Positions 28,358 to 37,274 of a stretch of DNA of 64,000 nucleotides are shown in pieces (within the stretch, counting starts at the first letter, position 1; each line of letters starts with the position of its first letter). A program made the translations under genes and the position numbers. This stretch comes from an uncultured Alphaproteobacteria bacterium (GTDB lineage: Bacteria; Pseudomonadota; Alphaproteobacteria; RF32; CAG-239), in contig CAKQMD010000001.1 in NCBI GenBank assembly GCA_934254925.1, positions 73,822-137,821 on the forward strand. Direction: 5' to 3'. The notes below the pieces were generated by a model. That model did no database searches, was not told where the DNA came from, and was given only the letters and a program-made list of their open reading frames with translations.

Positions 28358-30670
28358 CTAGGTCATCCGGGTTAATTCGTCGAGCATTTCGTCAGCCGTG
28401 GTGATGATCTTGGTTGCGGCGGAATAAGCCCGCTGGGTGACGATCATGTTCGAAAACTCGGTTGCCAGATCAACGTTGGACTGTTCCAAAGAGTTGGAAG
28501 CGATTTCTCCGGCACCGTTGGTTCCGGCCTGTTTGAGCAAGGCCTGTCCGGAATAGTCGGTTTCAATCCAGGAGTTGCCGGTCAGGGCCGACAAGCCGTT
28601 GGGGTTGGAGAAGGTTGCCAAAGGCAGAATGGCGATCGGTTTGGTCTCTCCGTTGTCAAACAAAGCGGTCACGACACCGTTTTCGTCAATGCTGACGCCG
28701 GCATAGCTACCGAACTTGGCACCGTCCTGCTTGATGTAGCTGGTGGTGAAGCTTCCCGACAAAGAGGTCAGGCCGTCGTTGGTTCCGACATTGCCCATTC
28801 CCAGGGAAATACGGGTTCCTTCATTTTCCTGACCGCTCATGTTCTCGGCGCCGTTGGCCCATTCAATCTCCATTTCGTCGACATAGAAGTATTTGGGCGT
28901 TCCGTCGGCATTAAAGCGAACAGCCGGAACGATGGATCCCTGTTCGATTTCCGTATCGTTCACCAAGAAGCTGTTGGCCAAATTGGCGTTCGTATTGGAA
29001 ATGGAGATCCAGGAAGAAGAGGCTATCTCACCTTCAGGCGTGAAGGTCGTGTTGCGGATTACCCCGGTAATGGTATCGGCTCCAATTCCCGTGGTGTCGA
29101 TGTTAATTGTTCCACCGGAAGAACTGGGAACGATCTCCAAGCTGGAGCCGCTGACAACAAAGCGTTCCGGTTCGGTAACGTTTCCTTTAACGACATCACC
29201 GAACAAAGAGGCCACTTTCGTCGGATCGACTTTGGTATTGGTCGGCGCATCGGTAATGGCATCGGCAATGTTTACCGCAATCTCCGGATCGTTTACCGCC
29301 GGATTGCCATTATTGGTAAACGTGAAGGTCTTACCGTCGATTTTGATGCTTTTGCCGGCATAATCTGCCAGATCTGTCGACCTGAAGTCCATCCGGGCGG
29401 CGTTTTTGATGTCATTGTCAATTTGCGGAATGGTAAAGATACCGGTCGGGATTCCCGTATCTTCGGCCGGATTGACCGCCGACTGTATACAAGACAAGGT
29501 CTTGCTGGCGTCAATCGTCAGTTCTGATCCAGTAACCGACTGGACAATGCTGATTTTATTGCCGTCGGCAGTGAAACGTTTGGCCGAAGGCATGTTCTCG
29601 GCAATGGCCTTTTGGAAAGCGTTGGTAAAATCGCTGGTCGAAATAATGCCGTCCGCGGTGTTGATGCTGACCGCAATATTCTTAACAGCCGGGTTGCCAT
29701 CGGGATCGTCCGCGGGAATCGTCGCCGTTCCGTTGGTAAAGATGAAATTGTATTTCGTATTGGTTCCGGCATCGGTAATCGAAATCTGAGATCCGTTTTG
29801 CGGAATTGACGAAAATTCAAGTTGACCGGCCGCATAGTAGACATCAGCCGTGCCGCCGTCGGTTTTTTCGCGACTGCCGTAGAGCGTCATATTGGCAGCA
29901 CCGCTCGGTACCGACGAAGCCATGGACCAACCGTTGGAGCTGGTTTTGGTATAAGTCAGGCTGAGGTTGCTGGCATTGCCCAAGCTGTCATAAATCAGGG
30001 CAGAAACCTTTTGACGTCCTCCGGCGCTGGGATTCAGCGGATCAAAAATAGAATCGCTGGACGGCAGGTTGGCCCCAAAGCTCAGCTGCTGGGTCGGCGT
30101 GGCCGTACCGCCGATGTTGGACAGGTTGATCGGACGCAGGTTGCGGCTGTCAATAATGTTATCGTTAATATAAACCGTCTTTCCGCTGGCATCATAATAA
30201 GCCTTCATGTAATTGACGCCGCCGACGTTTACCACCGTGGCATTGGGATTTCCGTCCCAAGGCAACAAAGACCAGCCCTGCGCATAAAAGCCGCCGGTAT
30301 TCTTCAGATAGCCGTTATTGTCGACATCAAAGTCGCCGGCGCGGGTATAGGCCCACATGTCTCCTTCGCCGGGATTGGCCGCCTGATTGACGACAAAGTA
30401 ACCGTTGCCGCTGATGGCCATCGCCGTGGAAGAAGAGTTGGCAGCAAGCAGCCCCTGAGCATTGATCGTCTGTTTAGAGACCGGCTGAACGCCGCCCGGG
30501 GAATAAGAGTTGCTGCTGGTTTGTTTGGTTACCAAGGTCTGAAAGGCGACCGAGTTATTTTTGTAACCAATGGTATTGACGTTTGAGATATTGTCAGAGA
30601 TGGCACCCATCGCGCTGGACTGGGCGGCCAAGCCTGAAATACCCGATTGCATTGCACCAAAAATACTCAT
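28358..30670 (-). CDS. flgE: Flagellar hook protein FlgE (large form)
   Basis: 770 residues, much longer than the 400-residue enterobacterial FlgE. The N-terminal rod/hook signature (FGAMQSGISGLAAQSSAM, SNVNTIGYKNNSVAFQTLV) and the C-terminal helix (ATEFSNMIVTQRAYSAATKI) are canonical. The extra length lies in the middle (about 250-560), where two or more FTNG/FTNNGNP-containing segments resemble repeated surface domains. FlgE polymerises into the hook joining rod and filament. It is the third gene of fliK-flgD-flgE and is followed by a strong terminator. Confidence 0.95.
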   Translation of the reverse strand: MSIFGAMQSGISGLAAQSSAMGAISDNISNVNTIGYKNNSVAFQTLVTKQTSSNSYSPGGVQPVSKQTINAQGLLAANSSSTAMAISGNGYFVVNQAANPGEGDMWAYTRAGDFDVDNNGYLKNTGGFYAQGWSLLPWDGNPNATVVNVGGVNYMKAYYDASGKTVYINDNIIDSRNLRPINLSNIGGTATPTQQLSFGANLPSSDSIFDPLNPSAGGRQKVSALIYDSLGNASNLSLTYTKTSSNGWSMASSVPSGAANMTLYGSREKTDGGTADVYYAAGQLEFSSIPQNGSQISITDAGTNTKYNFIFTNGTATIPADDPDGNPAVKNIAVSINTADGIISTSDFTNAFQKAIAENMPSAKRFTADGNKISIVQSVTGSELTIDASKTLSCIQSAVNPAEDTGIPTGIFTIPQIDNDIKNAARMDFRSTDLADYAGKSIKIDGKTFTFTNNGNPAVNDPEIAVNIADAITDAPTNTKVDPTKVASLFGDVVKGNVTEPERFVVSGSSLEIVPSSSGGTINIDTTGIGADTITGVIRNTTFTPEGEIASSSWISISNTNANLANSFLVNDTEIEQGSIVPAVRFNADGTPKYFYVDEMEIEWANGAENMSGQENEGTRISLGMGNVGTNDGLTSLSGSFTTSYIKQDGAKFGSYAGVSIDENGVVTALFDNGETKPIAILPLATFSNPNGLSALTGNSWIETDYSGQALLKQAGTNGAGEIASNSLEQSNVDLATEFSNMIVTQRAYSAATKIITTADEMLDELTRMT

Positions 30671-30719
30671 TTTCTATCTCCTAAAGTTTCTTTGTTTTCT
30701 AACTGCTATTTCTTAGCAG

Positions 30720-31511
30720 CTATACTGTTTTGCTTTCGCCCTCTTCTTCGGGAGGGGTTGTTTCGGAGCCGTCTTCCTCACCTTCGCCAGGCTCGGGATC
30801 GGGACTGGGCTTCTCGATCTTGTCAAAGTAATCGTCGTTGCGAACCGTCAGGATATCGCCTAGGTTGGCGGTCACGGCATCGCCCAAACCGACGTAAACG
30901 CCGTTAGAGTCGCTTGCCACGCCGGTCACCTTACCAAAGACGGTAGTGGTGACGGTTGCCGAAGTCTCACCGGTCGGAACATTGGTGGTCACTACGATTT
31001 GGTAGGCACCGTCTTCTAACTGATTGCCGTCGGCGTCTTTGCCGTCCCAGGTAAAATCATGGGTTCCGGCGGTAATCTTTCCCTGTTCGCTGTAAACGAT
31101 CTTGCCGTTCATGTCCTTGACGGTAATCACCGCCGAGGTTACGTCTTTGTCCAGGGTATAAGTGGCCTTGGCTTTGCCGCCGTCAAGCGGCATCACATCA
31201 CCCAATACTTGGGCCGTTTTGCCAATGTAGGAAACTGCCTGAGCGCCAAGGTTGGCCATTCCCATGGTCATAAGGGTATCCAGCTTGCTGTTGGTCTGGA
31301 TTGCCTGCTCGACACTGGAATATTGCACCAACTGGTTGGTAAACTCAGCCGTATCCATCGGATCCAGAGGATCCTGATATTTCAACTGCGTGGTTAACAG
31401 CGTTAAAAAAGTGTTCATATCCGCCGACAGCTGCTGGCTTGAACTGTAGGTGTTTCCGGAGCTGTAAGCATTGGCAGAAGCATAGCCGTTTACGGTATTG
31501 ACATCGCTCAT
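30720..31511 (-). CDS. flgD: Hook capping protein FlgD
   Basis: 263 residues. N-terminal DMNTFLTLLTTQLKYQDPLD (about 30-50) is the FlgD signature; the middle holds a FlgD Ig-like domain (DKDVTSAVITVKDMNGKIVY, FTWDGKDADGNQLEDGAY). The last 35 residues are an acidic, Pro-rich tail (PDPEPGEGEEDGSE) that I do not know from typical FlgDs. FlgD caps the growing hook and is discarded later. It lies 15 bp after fliK and 49 bp before flgE. Confidence 0.93.
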   Translation of the reverse strand: MSDVNTVNGYASANAYSSGNTYSSSQQLSADMNTFLTLLTTQLKYQDPLDPMDTAEFTNQLVQYSSVEQAIQTNSKLDTLMTMGMANLGAQAVSYIGKTAQVLGDVMPLDGGKAKATYTLDKDVTSAVITVKDMNGKIVYSEQGKITAGTHDFTWDGKDADGNQLEDGAYQIVVTTNVPTGETSATVTTTVFGKVTGVASDSNGVYVGLGDAVTANLGDILTVRNDDYFDKIEKPSPDPEPGEGEEDGSETTPPEEEGESKTV

Positions 31512-31526
31512 GTTTTTTCTCCTTTG

Positions 31527-33257
31527 CTAAACCCTTATGTTGAGGCCGGTTTCAGCGGTCCAGACATCATTCTGGTTGGCCTCGTTCAAGAGTTCACTAT
31601 TGGCTTCGCGTTCAAACACGCGGCCGATGAAATTGCGCAGTTCAGCGTTGGAATCCTGATTCTGGTTAGCCTGTCCGTCTCCGCGGAAACTGAAACTCAG
31701 GCTGCCGTCTTCCGTTTGGAATCCGGCCTCGTTAAAGGCTTTTTCCAAAGTCTGAACTTCTTTTTGCAGGATCTCCATGGTTTCGGGACGGCTGGAGATG
31801 ATATGCGCCTGCAGTTTGCCGTTTTTAAGCTGCATTTTGATTTCGATATGGCCGAGGTCTTCGGGTTTCAACTGAATGTCAATCTTATCTACCCCTTTGA
31901 CTGCGGACTTGGTGATATTAACCTTTACCTGCTCCATAACCTCCTTGCTCATTCCTTTGTAAAGGTCACGGAAAGAGGCCTCGTTTTTCATGGCCGCTTC
32001 CGCTTTGGCATTGGCAACAAATTCGCTGCCGGAAGCCGAGGCCGAAGAGGCCAAGGCCGATGCCGAGGAAGAGGCTTCGCCGACGGCGGAGACCGCCGAC
32101 ACGGCAGAAGAAGCCGAAGAAGCAGCGGCAGCTGTCGGCAACGGGGTCGCCGCATTTGCATTTGCCGCTGCGGCCAAAGTCGCGGCATTGTTTTGATTCA
32201 AGATCGGCGCCGGATGATTTTGAACCGTGCTCTGCACCGGTTTGCCATTGCCTGCGGCAACGGAAGAATCGGCACCTTGAGCTTCGGCGTCAACCACCGC
32301 CTGGTCAACGGCAATGCGATTGCGCAGCAGATCCGTCGAATTATGGTAGGCAATTTTTTCCTCTTTGGCGGTCACCTGAATTTTAAGATGCTGTTCCGCC
32401 GCCAAGTTTTCCAGAACGCCGGCCCCTTCCTCTTCCAAGACAGGCATGGAACGATCCGCGGCTTTGTTTTCGGCCATTTCATGATTTGCGGCTTTAAACT
32501 GCGGCGCCATCTGAACTGTTTCGTTTTCGGCCGCGGGAACAAATCCCGGCAGCTCAAGTTGTCCTTCCGCCGAAACATCAGCGGCAGGAACTCCCATGGC
32601 AGAAACCACAGCCTCGTTTTGCGGCAAATCAGGATTAACCACCACAACGGCCGGAAGCTTTCCTTCATTATTGAGCACAGGGAAAACCTGCGCCTGCGTT
32701 CCGGACAAAGCCGTTGCCAGTTCCTGACCGGACATCGGCGTAAAACTGCCGTCAGCAGGATTATAAACCATCACTTGCTCCATAGCAGGAAGATCCGAAG
32801 CCGCTACGGCCTCTCCCCCCAACTGAACAACGGGAACTTCCGTCGCAGCAGGAGCCGCTGCCTCGGTCGGCAGATTTACCATGCTTTCGCCGGGCAGAGG
32901 CGCTTCCGTTTTGACCGGCAAGTCGTTTTTGAGCGGTGCCGCTTGGACATCGTCTGCCGCGGGAAGCTCTTTTTTGCGTGTCGGCGCTTCGCGTTCGGCT
33001 TTTTTGGCAAGCGGTTTTTTATCCGTTTTTTTCGGCGTTTTATCATTTTCTGGTGCAGAAGAGGAAGAAACGTCCGCTTTTTTATTCTGCGGCTGTGTAA
33101 CCGTTTCGGCTCCGTTGCCGATCATCGCCAACAAATCATTGCCGCCGTTGCCAAGCATTCCGGCAAAAACCGTTGCACCGCCGTTGCCGGCAGCCAACGC
33201 ATTGGGACGGGTTAAAGCCTGAAAGGCCGCAAGTGTATTTGTTTCTTTAACTTCCAT
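31527..33257 (-). CDS. fliK: Flagellar hook-length control protein FliK
   Basis: 576 residues from the ATG at 33257, which has AAGGTG upstream; a longer in-frame start would overlap the promoter. A long Ala/Pro/Glu-rich N-terminal ruler region with an Ala/Ser-rich stretch (about 380-440) is followed by a conserved C-terminal domain (about 450-545; IDIQLKPEDLGHIEIKMQLK, AHIISSRPETMEILQ), the classic Flg_hook pattern of FliK. It is secreted during hook assembly and signals the switch to filament export. First gene after the consensus sigma54 promoter. Confidence 0.9.
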   Translation of the reverse strand: MEVKETNTLAAFQALTRPNALAAGNGGATVFAGMLGNGGNDLLAMIGNGAETVTQPQNKKADVSSSSAPENDKTPKKTDKKPLAKKAEREAPTRKKELPAADDVQAAPLKNDLPVKTEAPLPGESMVNLPTEAAAPAATEVPVVQLGGEAVAASDLPAMEQVMVYNPADGSFTPMSGQELATALSGTQAQVFPVLNNEGKLPAVVVVNPDLPQNEAVVSAMGVPAADVSAEGQLELPGFVPAAENETVQMAPQFKAANHEMAENKAADRSMPVLEEEGAGVLENLAAEQHLKIQVTAKEEKIAYHNSTDLLRNRIAVDQAVVDAEAQGADSSVAAGNGKPVQSTVQNHPAPILNQNNAATLAAAANANAATPLPTAAAASSASSAVSAVSAVGEASSSASALASSASASGSEFVANAKAEAAMKNEASFRDLYKGMSKEVMEQVKVNITKSAVKGVDKIDIQLKPEDLGHIEIKMQLKNGKLQAHIISSRPETMEILQKEVQTLEKAFNEAGFQTEDGSLSFSFRGDGQANQNQDSNAELRNFIGRVFEREANSELLNEANQNDVWTAETGLNIRV

Positions 33258-33297
33258 GATAAGACACCTTCTAAAAAAATCACTTTGAAGGTATCTA

Positions 33298-33313
33298 TGC
33301 AAATAGCGTGCCA
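33298..33313 (-). promoter_or_regulatory. Consensus sigma54 promoter of fliK-flgD-flgE
   Basis: Minus strand TGGCACG (33313-33307), CTAT, TTGCA (33302-33298): a full match to the sigma54 -24/-12 consensus with exact N4 spacing. The predicted start is near 33287, 30 bp before fliK. The FlbD-type activator encoded nearby is the obvious candidate regulator. Confidence 0.92.
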
Positions 33314-33353
33314 AATTTTACATTTCAAACTCAGACTTTGATTAAAACGGCCC

Positions 33354-33376
33354 CAAAAAAGCGGCCCGAAGGCCGC
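33354..33376 (-). terminator. Rho-independent terminator after smpB
   Basis: GCGGCC (33361-33366), loop CGAA, GGCCGC (33371-33376). On the minus strand it is followed by six T residues. It begins 6 bp after the smpB stop. Confidence 0.92.
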
Positions 33377-33381
33377 CGGCG

Positions 33382-33870
33382 TTAATGATTGGCATGTGCC
33401 AAAATCCGTTGCTTGTCGCGGTTCCAATCCCTTTCTTTGATTGTCTCTCTCTTATCATATTCCTTTTTGCCGCGGGCCAAGCCGATCTCCAGTTTAGCGC
33501 GGCCGCGATCATTGAAAAACAGGCGCATGGCCACCAAAGTCGCCCCTTTGCGCGACAGTTCGCTGATAATACGGGAAATCTCTTTAGCCGTCAGAAGCAG
33601 CTTGCGATCTCTTTTTTCGGCATGACTTTCATAGCCTTTATTAGCATATTCGGCAATAAACATGTTCGACATGTACAATTCGCCGTTTTTTTCTATTCCG
33701 TATGCATCATTGATGTTGGCATGACCAAGGCGCAAAGACTTGACTTCCGTTCCCGTCAGCTCCAATCCGGCGACAAAAACTTCACTGATCTGATAATCGA
33801 AACGAGCCCGGCGGTTATGAGCCACCAGGCCGGTCGAGATAAAACGGCTGTCATTTTTTTTTCCGGACAT
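33382..33870 (-). CDS. smpB: SsrA-binding protein SmpB
   Basis: 162 residues. Partner of tmRNA in trans-translation, rescuing stalled ribosomes. Typical motifs: NRRARFDYQISEVFVAGLEL (about 18-37), GTEVKSLR, a GHANINDAY strand, and the C-terminal tail (KKEYDKRETIKERDWNRDK) that inserts into the mRNA channel. Normal length. It follows bactofilin after 2 bp, as the last gene of an M23 peptidase-bactofilin-smpB operon. The ssrA RNA is not in this window. Confidence 0.96.
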   Translation of the reverse strand: MSGKKNDSRFISTGLVAHNRRARFDYQISEVFVAGLELTGTEVKSLRLGHANINDAYGIEKNGELYMSNMFIAEYANKGYESHAEKRDRKLLLTAKEISRIISELSRKGATLVAMRLFFNDRGRAKLEIGLARGKKEYDKRETIKERDWNRDKQRILAHANH

Positions 33871-33872
33871 GA

Positions 33873-34313
33873 CTATTTTTTTGTCTTCGCCGTGCTGGTA
33901 ATCAGCAGGTCAGGCTTGCCCTGTTCCGCCGGAATCGGCGCCCCGGCTCGCATGCAGTGACCGTCAATATAAGCGCCGGGTTCAATAGCGATGGAATTAT
34001 GCGTCGCATCGCCGATCAGTTTAGCCGTTTTGGCGACAAACAGATTGTCAACGGAGGCTTTTCCGTTCAACACGCCGTACAAATGCAGGTTTCCAACATT
34101 AACGGCACCGTGAACGGCTCCCTTCAAACCGATTACCAGTTCAGAACAGGTAATATCGCCGTCAACTTTGCCATCCACATGAATAATGCCTTCGCTGATA
34201 ACGTCACCCTTGATTTTGGTGTTTTCGCTGATGATGGTCGGTACCGGCGCCGCAGCCGATTGATTCATCTTCCGGGCAAATTTGAGATAAAGCATTCTTT
34301 TTAACTTTTTCAT
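33873..34313 (-). CDS. Bactofilin
   Basis: 146 residues, one bactofilin (DUF583) beta-helix domain (about 28-125) with regularly spaced Gly/Val turns (IKGDVISEGIIHVDGKVDGD ... GVLNGKASVDNL). Bactofilins polymerise without nucleotide into membrane-bound scaffolds that position peptidoglycan enzymes. The N-terminal basic helix could bind membrane. SD GAGGAAG precedes the ATG. The gene follows an M23 peptidase by 14 bp, a common bactofilin pairing also seen in Caulobacter and Helicobacter relatives, which suggests that it scaffolds that peptidase. Confidence 0.93.
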   Translation of the reverse strand: MKKLKRMLYLKFARKMNQSAAAPVPTIISENTKIKGDVISEGIIHVDGKVDGDITCSELVIGLKGAVHGAVNVGNLHLYGVLNGKASVDNLFVAKTAKLIGDATHNSIAIEPGAYIDGHCMRAGAPIPAEQGKPDLLITSTAKTKK

Positions 34314-34327
34314 GACTTCCTCGCTTT

Positions 34328-35554
34328 TTAAGAAATTTTGGCTTTGATGAAAGGTAGCGGGTCAACGTCCTTGCCGTTAAACAAGACTTCATAATGAAGA
34401 TGGGGACCGGTAGAGCGCCCGGTGGAACCAACTTCGCCGATTTCCTGATCAAATGTAACCCTTTGACCTTTTTTTACATAAATTTTATTTAAATGTCCAT
34501 ATTTTGTTTGAAACCCGTTGCCATGATCAATAACAATCAGATTGCCATAGCCACTGGTATATTCGGCGCGGGTCACCTTTCCGTGCGCCTTAACCTTGAT
34601 GATGTTGCCGGTACGGCTGGCGAGATCGACCCCCTTATGGGAAGCCCGACGACCGTTAAACGGATCGCTGCGGGTACCGTATTGCGAAGTTAGCCAATAG
34701 CTCCATACCGGTTTGCCCATCGGCACGTATTTGACAACTTCGCGATAATAGTTCAGATCCTCAAGATCCTTATAGATCTTGGAAATTTTGGCATTGAGCC
34801 TTTTGTCTTCCAATTTGGTCTGCGGAGCCGGGATATAGGGCCCGCCCTGAGCGCTTGTTTTTTTATTGGCCAGAGCGTTGAAGTAAAGCCCTTTTTTTTT
34901 GAGAGGCACATTTATGCTGGTAAAAGCGCTTTTGATTTTTCCGACTTCGCGAGAGGAAATAGCCTCCACTTTTTCCAAAACTTCCATTTCGGCGGCTTTG
35001 ATGTCATCAATGATGCTTTCCATAGCTTTCATCTGCTTTTTAAGCTCGTCACGTTCCGAAGCGGCAATATCCCGCTGCAGGATGGCTTCGCTCAGGGTCA
35101 TTTTTTCATTAATTTTATCGTCGCTGGCCCATGCCTTTTCGACCGTCAGTTGTTTGAACTTGTCTTCCAAAAGCAGCGCCTGACGCTTATATTCTTTAAG
35201 CTCTCGGGCGCCGGCGTTCTTTTTGCCACCGGCATCCACGACATCACCGATCTTTTTATGCAACGCTAAAACGTCGCTCATCAAATTCACATAAGCGTCG
35301 CGGGTCTCGTCCAGTTCTTTGTCCTTGTCAGAAATGATACTGCCGGAAATATCATAAAGATGATACGAATAATAGCTCCCCGCCGCTAAGAAAAACAGCA
35401 AAGCGAGCACAAACACCTGCAGCCGGGAAGAGAGGGTAAAGACCTTTGCCCTGCCACGACTTCTGAAGATGATTTCTTTTTCAGAAAAAAAAGTTTTTTT
35501 GTCGGCGCACAACGCCGAATAATCTTTATTCTTGGTAAGCCGTTTTTTGTTCAT
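34328..35554 (-). CDS. Membrane-anchored M23 peptidase (bactofilin partner)
   Basis: 408 residues. A cytosolic basic N-terminus, one membrane segment (about 46-66), a periplasmic coiled coil (about 75-230) and a C-terminal LytM/M23 domain (about 290-400) with intact zinc ligands: HKGVD (His and Asp) and HLHYE. M23 enzymes cut peptide cross-links. The layout (TM, coiled coil, LytM) resembles LmdC-type or DipM/EnvC-related proteins. All ligands are present, so it is probably active rather than a mere activator. First gene of the operon; the 195-bp upstream region is shared with divergent pgpA. Confidence 0.9.
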   Translation of the reverse strand: MNKKRLTKNKDYSALCADKKTFFSEKEIIFRSRGRAKVFTLSSRLQVFVLALLFFLAAGSYYSYHLYDISGSIISDKDKELDETRDAYVNLMSDVLALHKKIGDVVDAGGKKNAGARELKEYKRQALLLEDKFKQLTVEKAWASDDKINEKMTLSEAILQRDIAASERDELKKQMKAMESIIDDIKAAEMEVLEKVEAISSREVGKIKSAFTSINVPLKKKGLYFNALANKKTSAQGGPYIPAPQTKLEDKRLNAKISKIYKDLEDLNYYREVVKYVPMGKPVWSYWLTSQYGTRSDPFNGRRASHKGVDLASRTGNIIKVKAHGKVTRAEYTSGYGNLIVIDHGNGFQTKYGHLNKIYVKKGQRVTFDQEIGEVGSTGRSTGPHLHYEVLFNGKDVDPLPFIKAKIS

Positions 35555-35749
35555 AAACCTGACCAGAGTTGTTAATCCGATCCCGGATCTTAAAAAAAGC
35601 CCCGGAAGTGTTTATGGTATAGCAAATAAATTTATAAAAATACAGCATTTTTTGCAAAGTTATCCCAAAACGGCGAATAAGCGCTTGTTTTTTGTAAGAA
35701 TTATACGACTATAAGTCCCATTAAAAACTGTTGATAAAAGGATATTAAC

Positions 35750-36220
35750 ATGAAAAGAAAAGGCGAATTTGCCAAACTGGCCGCCACCTGGTTTTACAGC
35801 GGCCTGGCGCCCAAAGCGCCGGGAACCTTCGGCTCTCTGGCCACCTTACCCTTTGCCTATGCGGCGGTTTATTGGGGCGGGACAATTGCTCTTCTCGGCT
35901 TTGCCGCCGCGGTTTTTGCACTTGGCTTGCTTGTTGCCGGCACCTATGCCCGGCAGCTTAACCGTCAGGATCCCGGCTGTATTGTCATTGACGAGGTTTG
36001 CGGCCAAAGCTTGGCCCTGATCGGCGCCGGCACATCGCCCGTGCTTTTTCTTTTAGGCTTTTTTCTGTTTCGTTTGTTTGACATCAGCAAACCCTGGCCA
36101 GTCAGTTGGGCCGACAGCAAGCTCAAAGGTGCTTTGGGGATTATGCTGGACGATGTTTTTGCCGGACTGATGGCGACGGCAGTGTTAAATGTTTTGCGAA
36201 TTTTCGGCGAAAGCCTTTAA
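35750..36220 (+). CDS. pgpA: Phosphatidylglycerophosphatase A
   Basis: 156 residues, integral membrane. It removes phosphate from phosphatidylglycerophosphate to form phosphatidylglycerol. Signature segments GLAPKAPGTFGSL (about 17-29), the metal-site-like VIDEVCGQ (about 81-88), RLFDISKPWP (about 107-116) and LDDVFAG (about 137-143) are all present. ATG at 35750. The gene ends 3 bp from the convergent ftsB-like gene, with no terminator between. Confidence 0.93.
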   Translation: MKRKGEFAKLAATWFYSGLAPKAPGTFGSLATLPFAYAAVYWGGTIALLGFAAAVFALGLLVAGTYARQLNRQDPGCIVIDEVCGQSLALIGAGTSPVLFLLGFFLFRLFDISKPWPVSWADSKLKGALGIMLDDVFAGLMATAVLNVLRIFGESL

Positions 36221-36223
36221 CTT

Positions 36224-36565
36224 TTAAAGCTCCGTTCCCGGATCTTTCTTTTCACTGCTGTCAAGAATGACAAACTCGTCTTCGGCCGTGTAATTAAGAA
36301 CGACGCGGGCCCGTTCGTCCAAAAGATCCAGATCCAGGCTGGAACTGGACAACAGGCGCACTTTTTCTTCCAAATGCTGTTTTTGACGGTGATAGCCTTC
36401 GTAAATCAGGCGGGCTTCGGCGATTTCCTTTTTTAAATAAAGGTATTTTAGCAAACCGCGGTCGCCGTTAATGGTATGAAACCCGAAATAGACAAACAAA
36501 AAGGCAGAAAACAGCCAGAATCCCGACTGTTTCAATTTAGCCTGAAGTTCAATCAAAATGCCCAT
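36224..36565 (-). CDS. ftsB: FtsB-like septum formation initiator (DivIC family)
   Basis: 113 residues from the ATG at 36565. A second ATG at 36583 lies 18 bp upstream, and the two starts share a duplicated ATGGGxAT stretch. It has one membrane segment (about 14-30, FWLFSAFLFVYFGF), the GDRGLLKYL motif typical of FtsB (GxxGL), a coiled coil (about 40-80) and a short C-terminal periplasmic part with ARVVLNYTAEDEFV. FtsB joins FtsL and FtsQ in the divisome. Convergent with pgpA. Confidence 0.85.
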   Translation of the reverse strand: MGILIELQAKLKQSGFWLFSAFLFVYFGFHTINGDRGLLKYLYLKKEIAEARLIYEGYHRQKQHLEEKVRLLSSSSLDLDLLDERARVVLNYTAEDEFVILDSSEKKDPGTEL

Positions 36566-36644
36566 TGGCTCCAATATTCCCATTTTTTTTGTTTGTCGCT
36601 TCGGTTATTGGAACATATATAAGTTAACAATTGGTTACGCTCCT

Positions 36645-37052
36645 TTAATATGAAACACAATCATTGCCGCGCCACTTCCAGCCGATAATTTGACCATTTT
36701 GCAACAGGAAAGCCGTCTGGCAAACATATTCCACCTGATAACCGAAAGTCTGGCCGTAAGGAGAAAAGTCATAATCGTTCATAAAAGGCGAATAAACAAC
36801 GTCCTCGCTCGGCTCAAACCCTTGATTGTAGAGATAAAACTCAGAAGGGACGTAAACATTGTTCGCCTTGGTATAAGTTATCACCTCGTCGCCGTTGGCT
36901 AAAATCTTTGAGGCGCTGGGGCGTCCCCAGTCCTTGATCAGCGTTTGTCGGCTTTGGCCAATCATCGCGTTTAACCTCTTGTCATATTTCGCCGGCGTGG
37001 CACAGCCCAACAGCAGCAGCGTCACAATCAGCACAAAACTTATTTTCCGCAT
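36645..37052 (-). CDS. Small outer-membrane or periplasmic lipoprotein
   Basis: 135 residues. MRKISFVLIVTLLLLGC is a type II signal peptide with lipobox LLGC (Cys17), so the mature protein should be lipid-modified. The body contains RLNAMIGQSRQTLIKDWGRP, which resembles the start of the BamE/SmpA-like fold found in many small lipoproteins, then Tyr-rich strands and C-terminal WKWRGNDC. Start at ATG 37052, preceded by GGGAG. It is divergent from the ubiquitin-domain gene. The function is not recognised; a BamE-like role is only a possibility. Confidence 0.75.
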   Translation of the reverse strand: MRKISFVLIVTLLLLGCATPAKYDKRLNAMIGQSRQTLIKDWGRPSASKILANGDEVITYTKANNVYVPSEFYLYNQGFEPSEDVVYSPFMNDYDFSPYGQTFGYQVEYVCQTAFLLQNGQIIGWKWRGNDCVSY

Positions 37053-37205
37053 TTTCTTTCTCCCATGATTATTCCTAAGCTTGAGGTAAGAATTCGCGCC
37101 GTGAGATTCAATCATCCGAAAGTATAATTTGCGAAAATAGACAACTCGCCTTTCATAACAAGTTGACAAAATCCAAATAAGATTATTCTAAGTTGCAGCT
37201 TTTGT

Positions 37206-37233
37206 TTGCCATTGCGCAAGGACAATATATACT
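37206..37233 (+). promoter_or_regulatory. Candidate promoter of the Cys-rich/ubiquitin gene
   Basis: TTGCCA (37206-37211), a 16-bp spacer and TATACT (37228-37233), about 41 bp before the ATG at 37275. Another TTGACA at 37163-37168 lacks a good -10 partner. Confidence 0.42.
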
Positions 37234-37274
37234 GGAAAAAGACAGGTTTTTGTTCCCCTATTATAGGAAAGGCC

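Noticed and set aside
32040..32170. Possible coding repeat or CRISPR-like pattern in fliK
   Set aside because: It is an Ala/Ser-rich codon run inside the FliK ruler region, without conserved repeats and spacers. No CRISPR array or insertion sequence was seen anywhere in the window.
31524..33215. 563-codon plus-strand ORF
   Set aside because: Exact antisense shadow of fliK; low-complexity Arg/His/Phe-rich composition with no domain.
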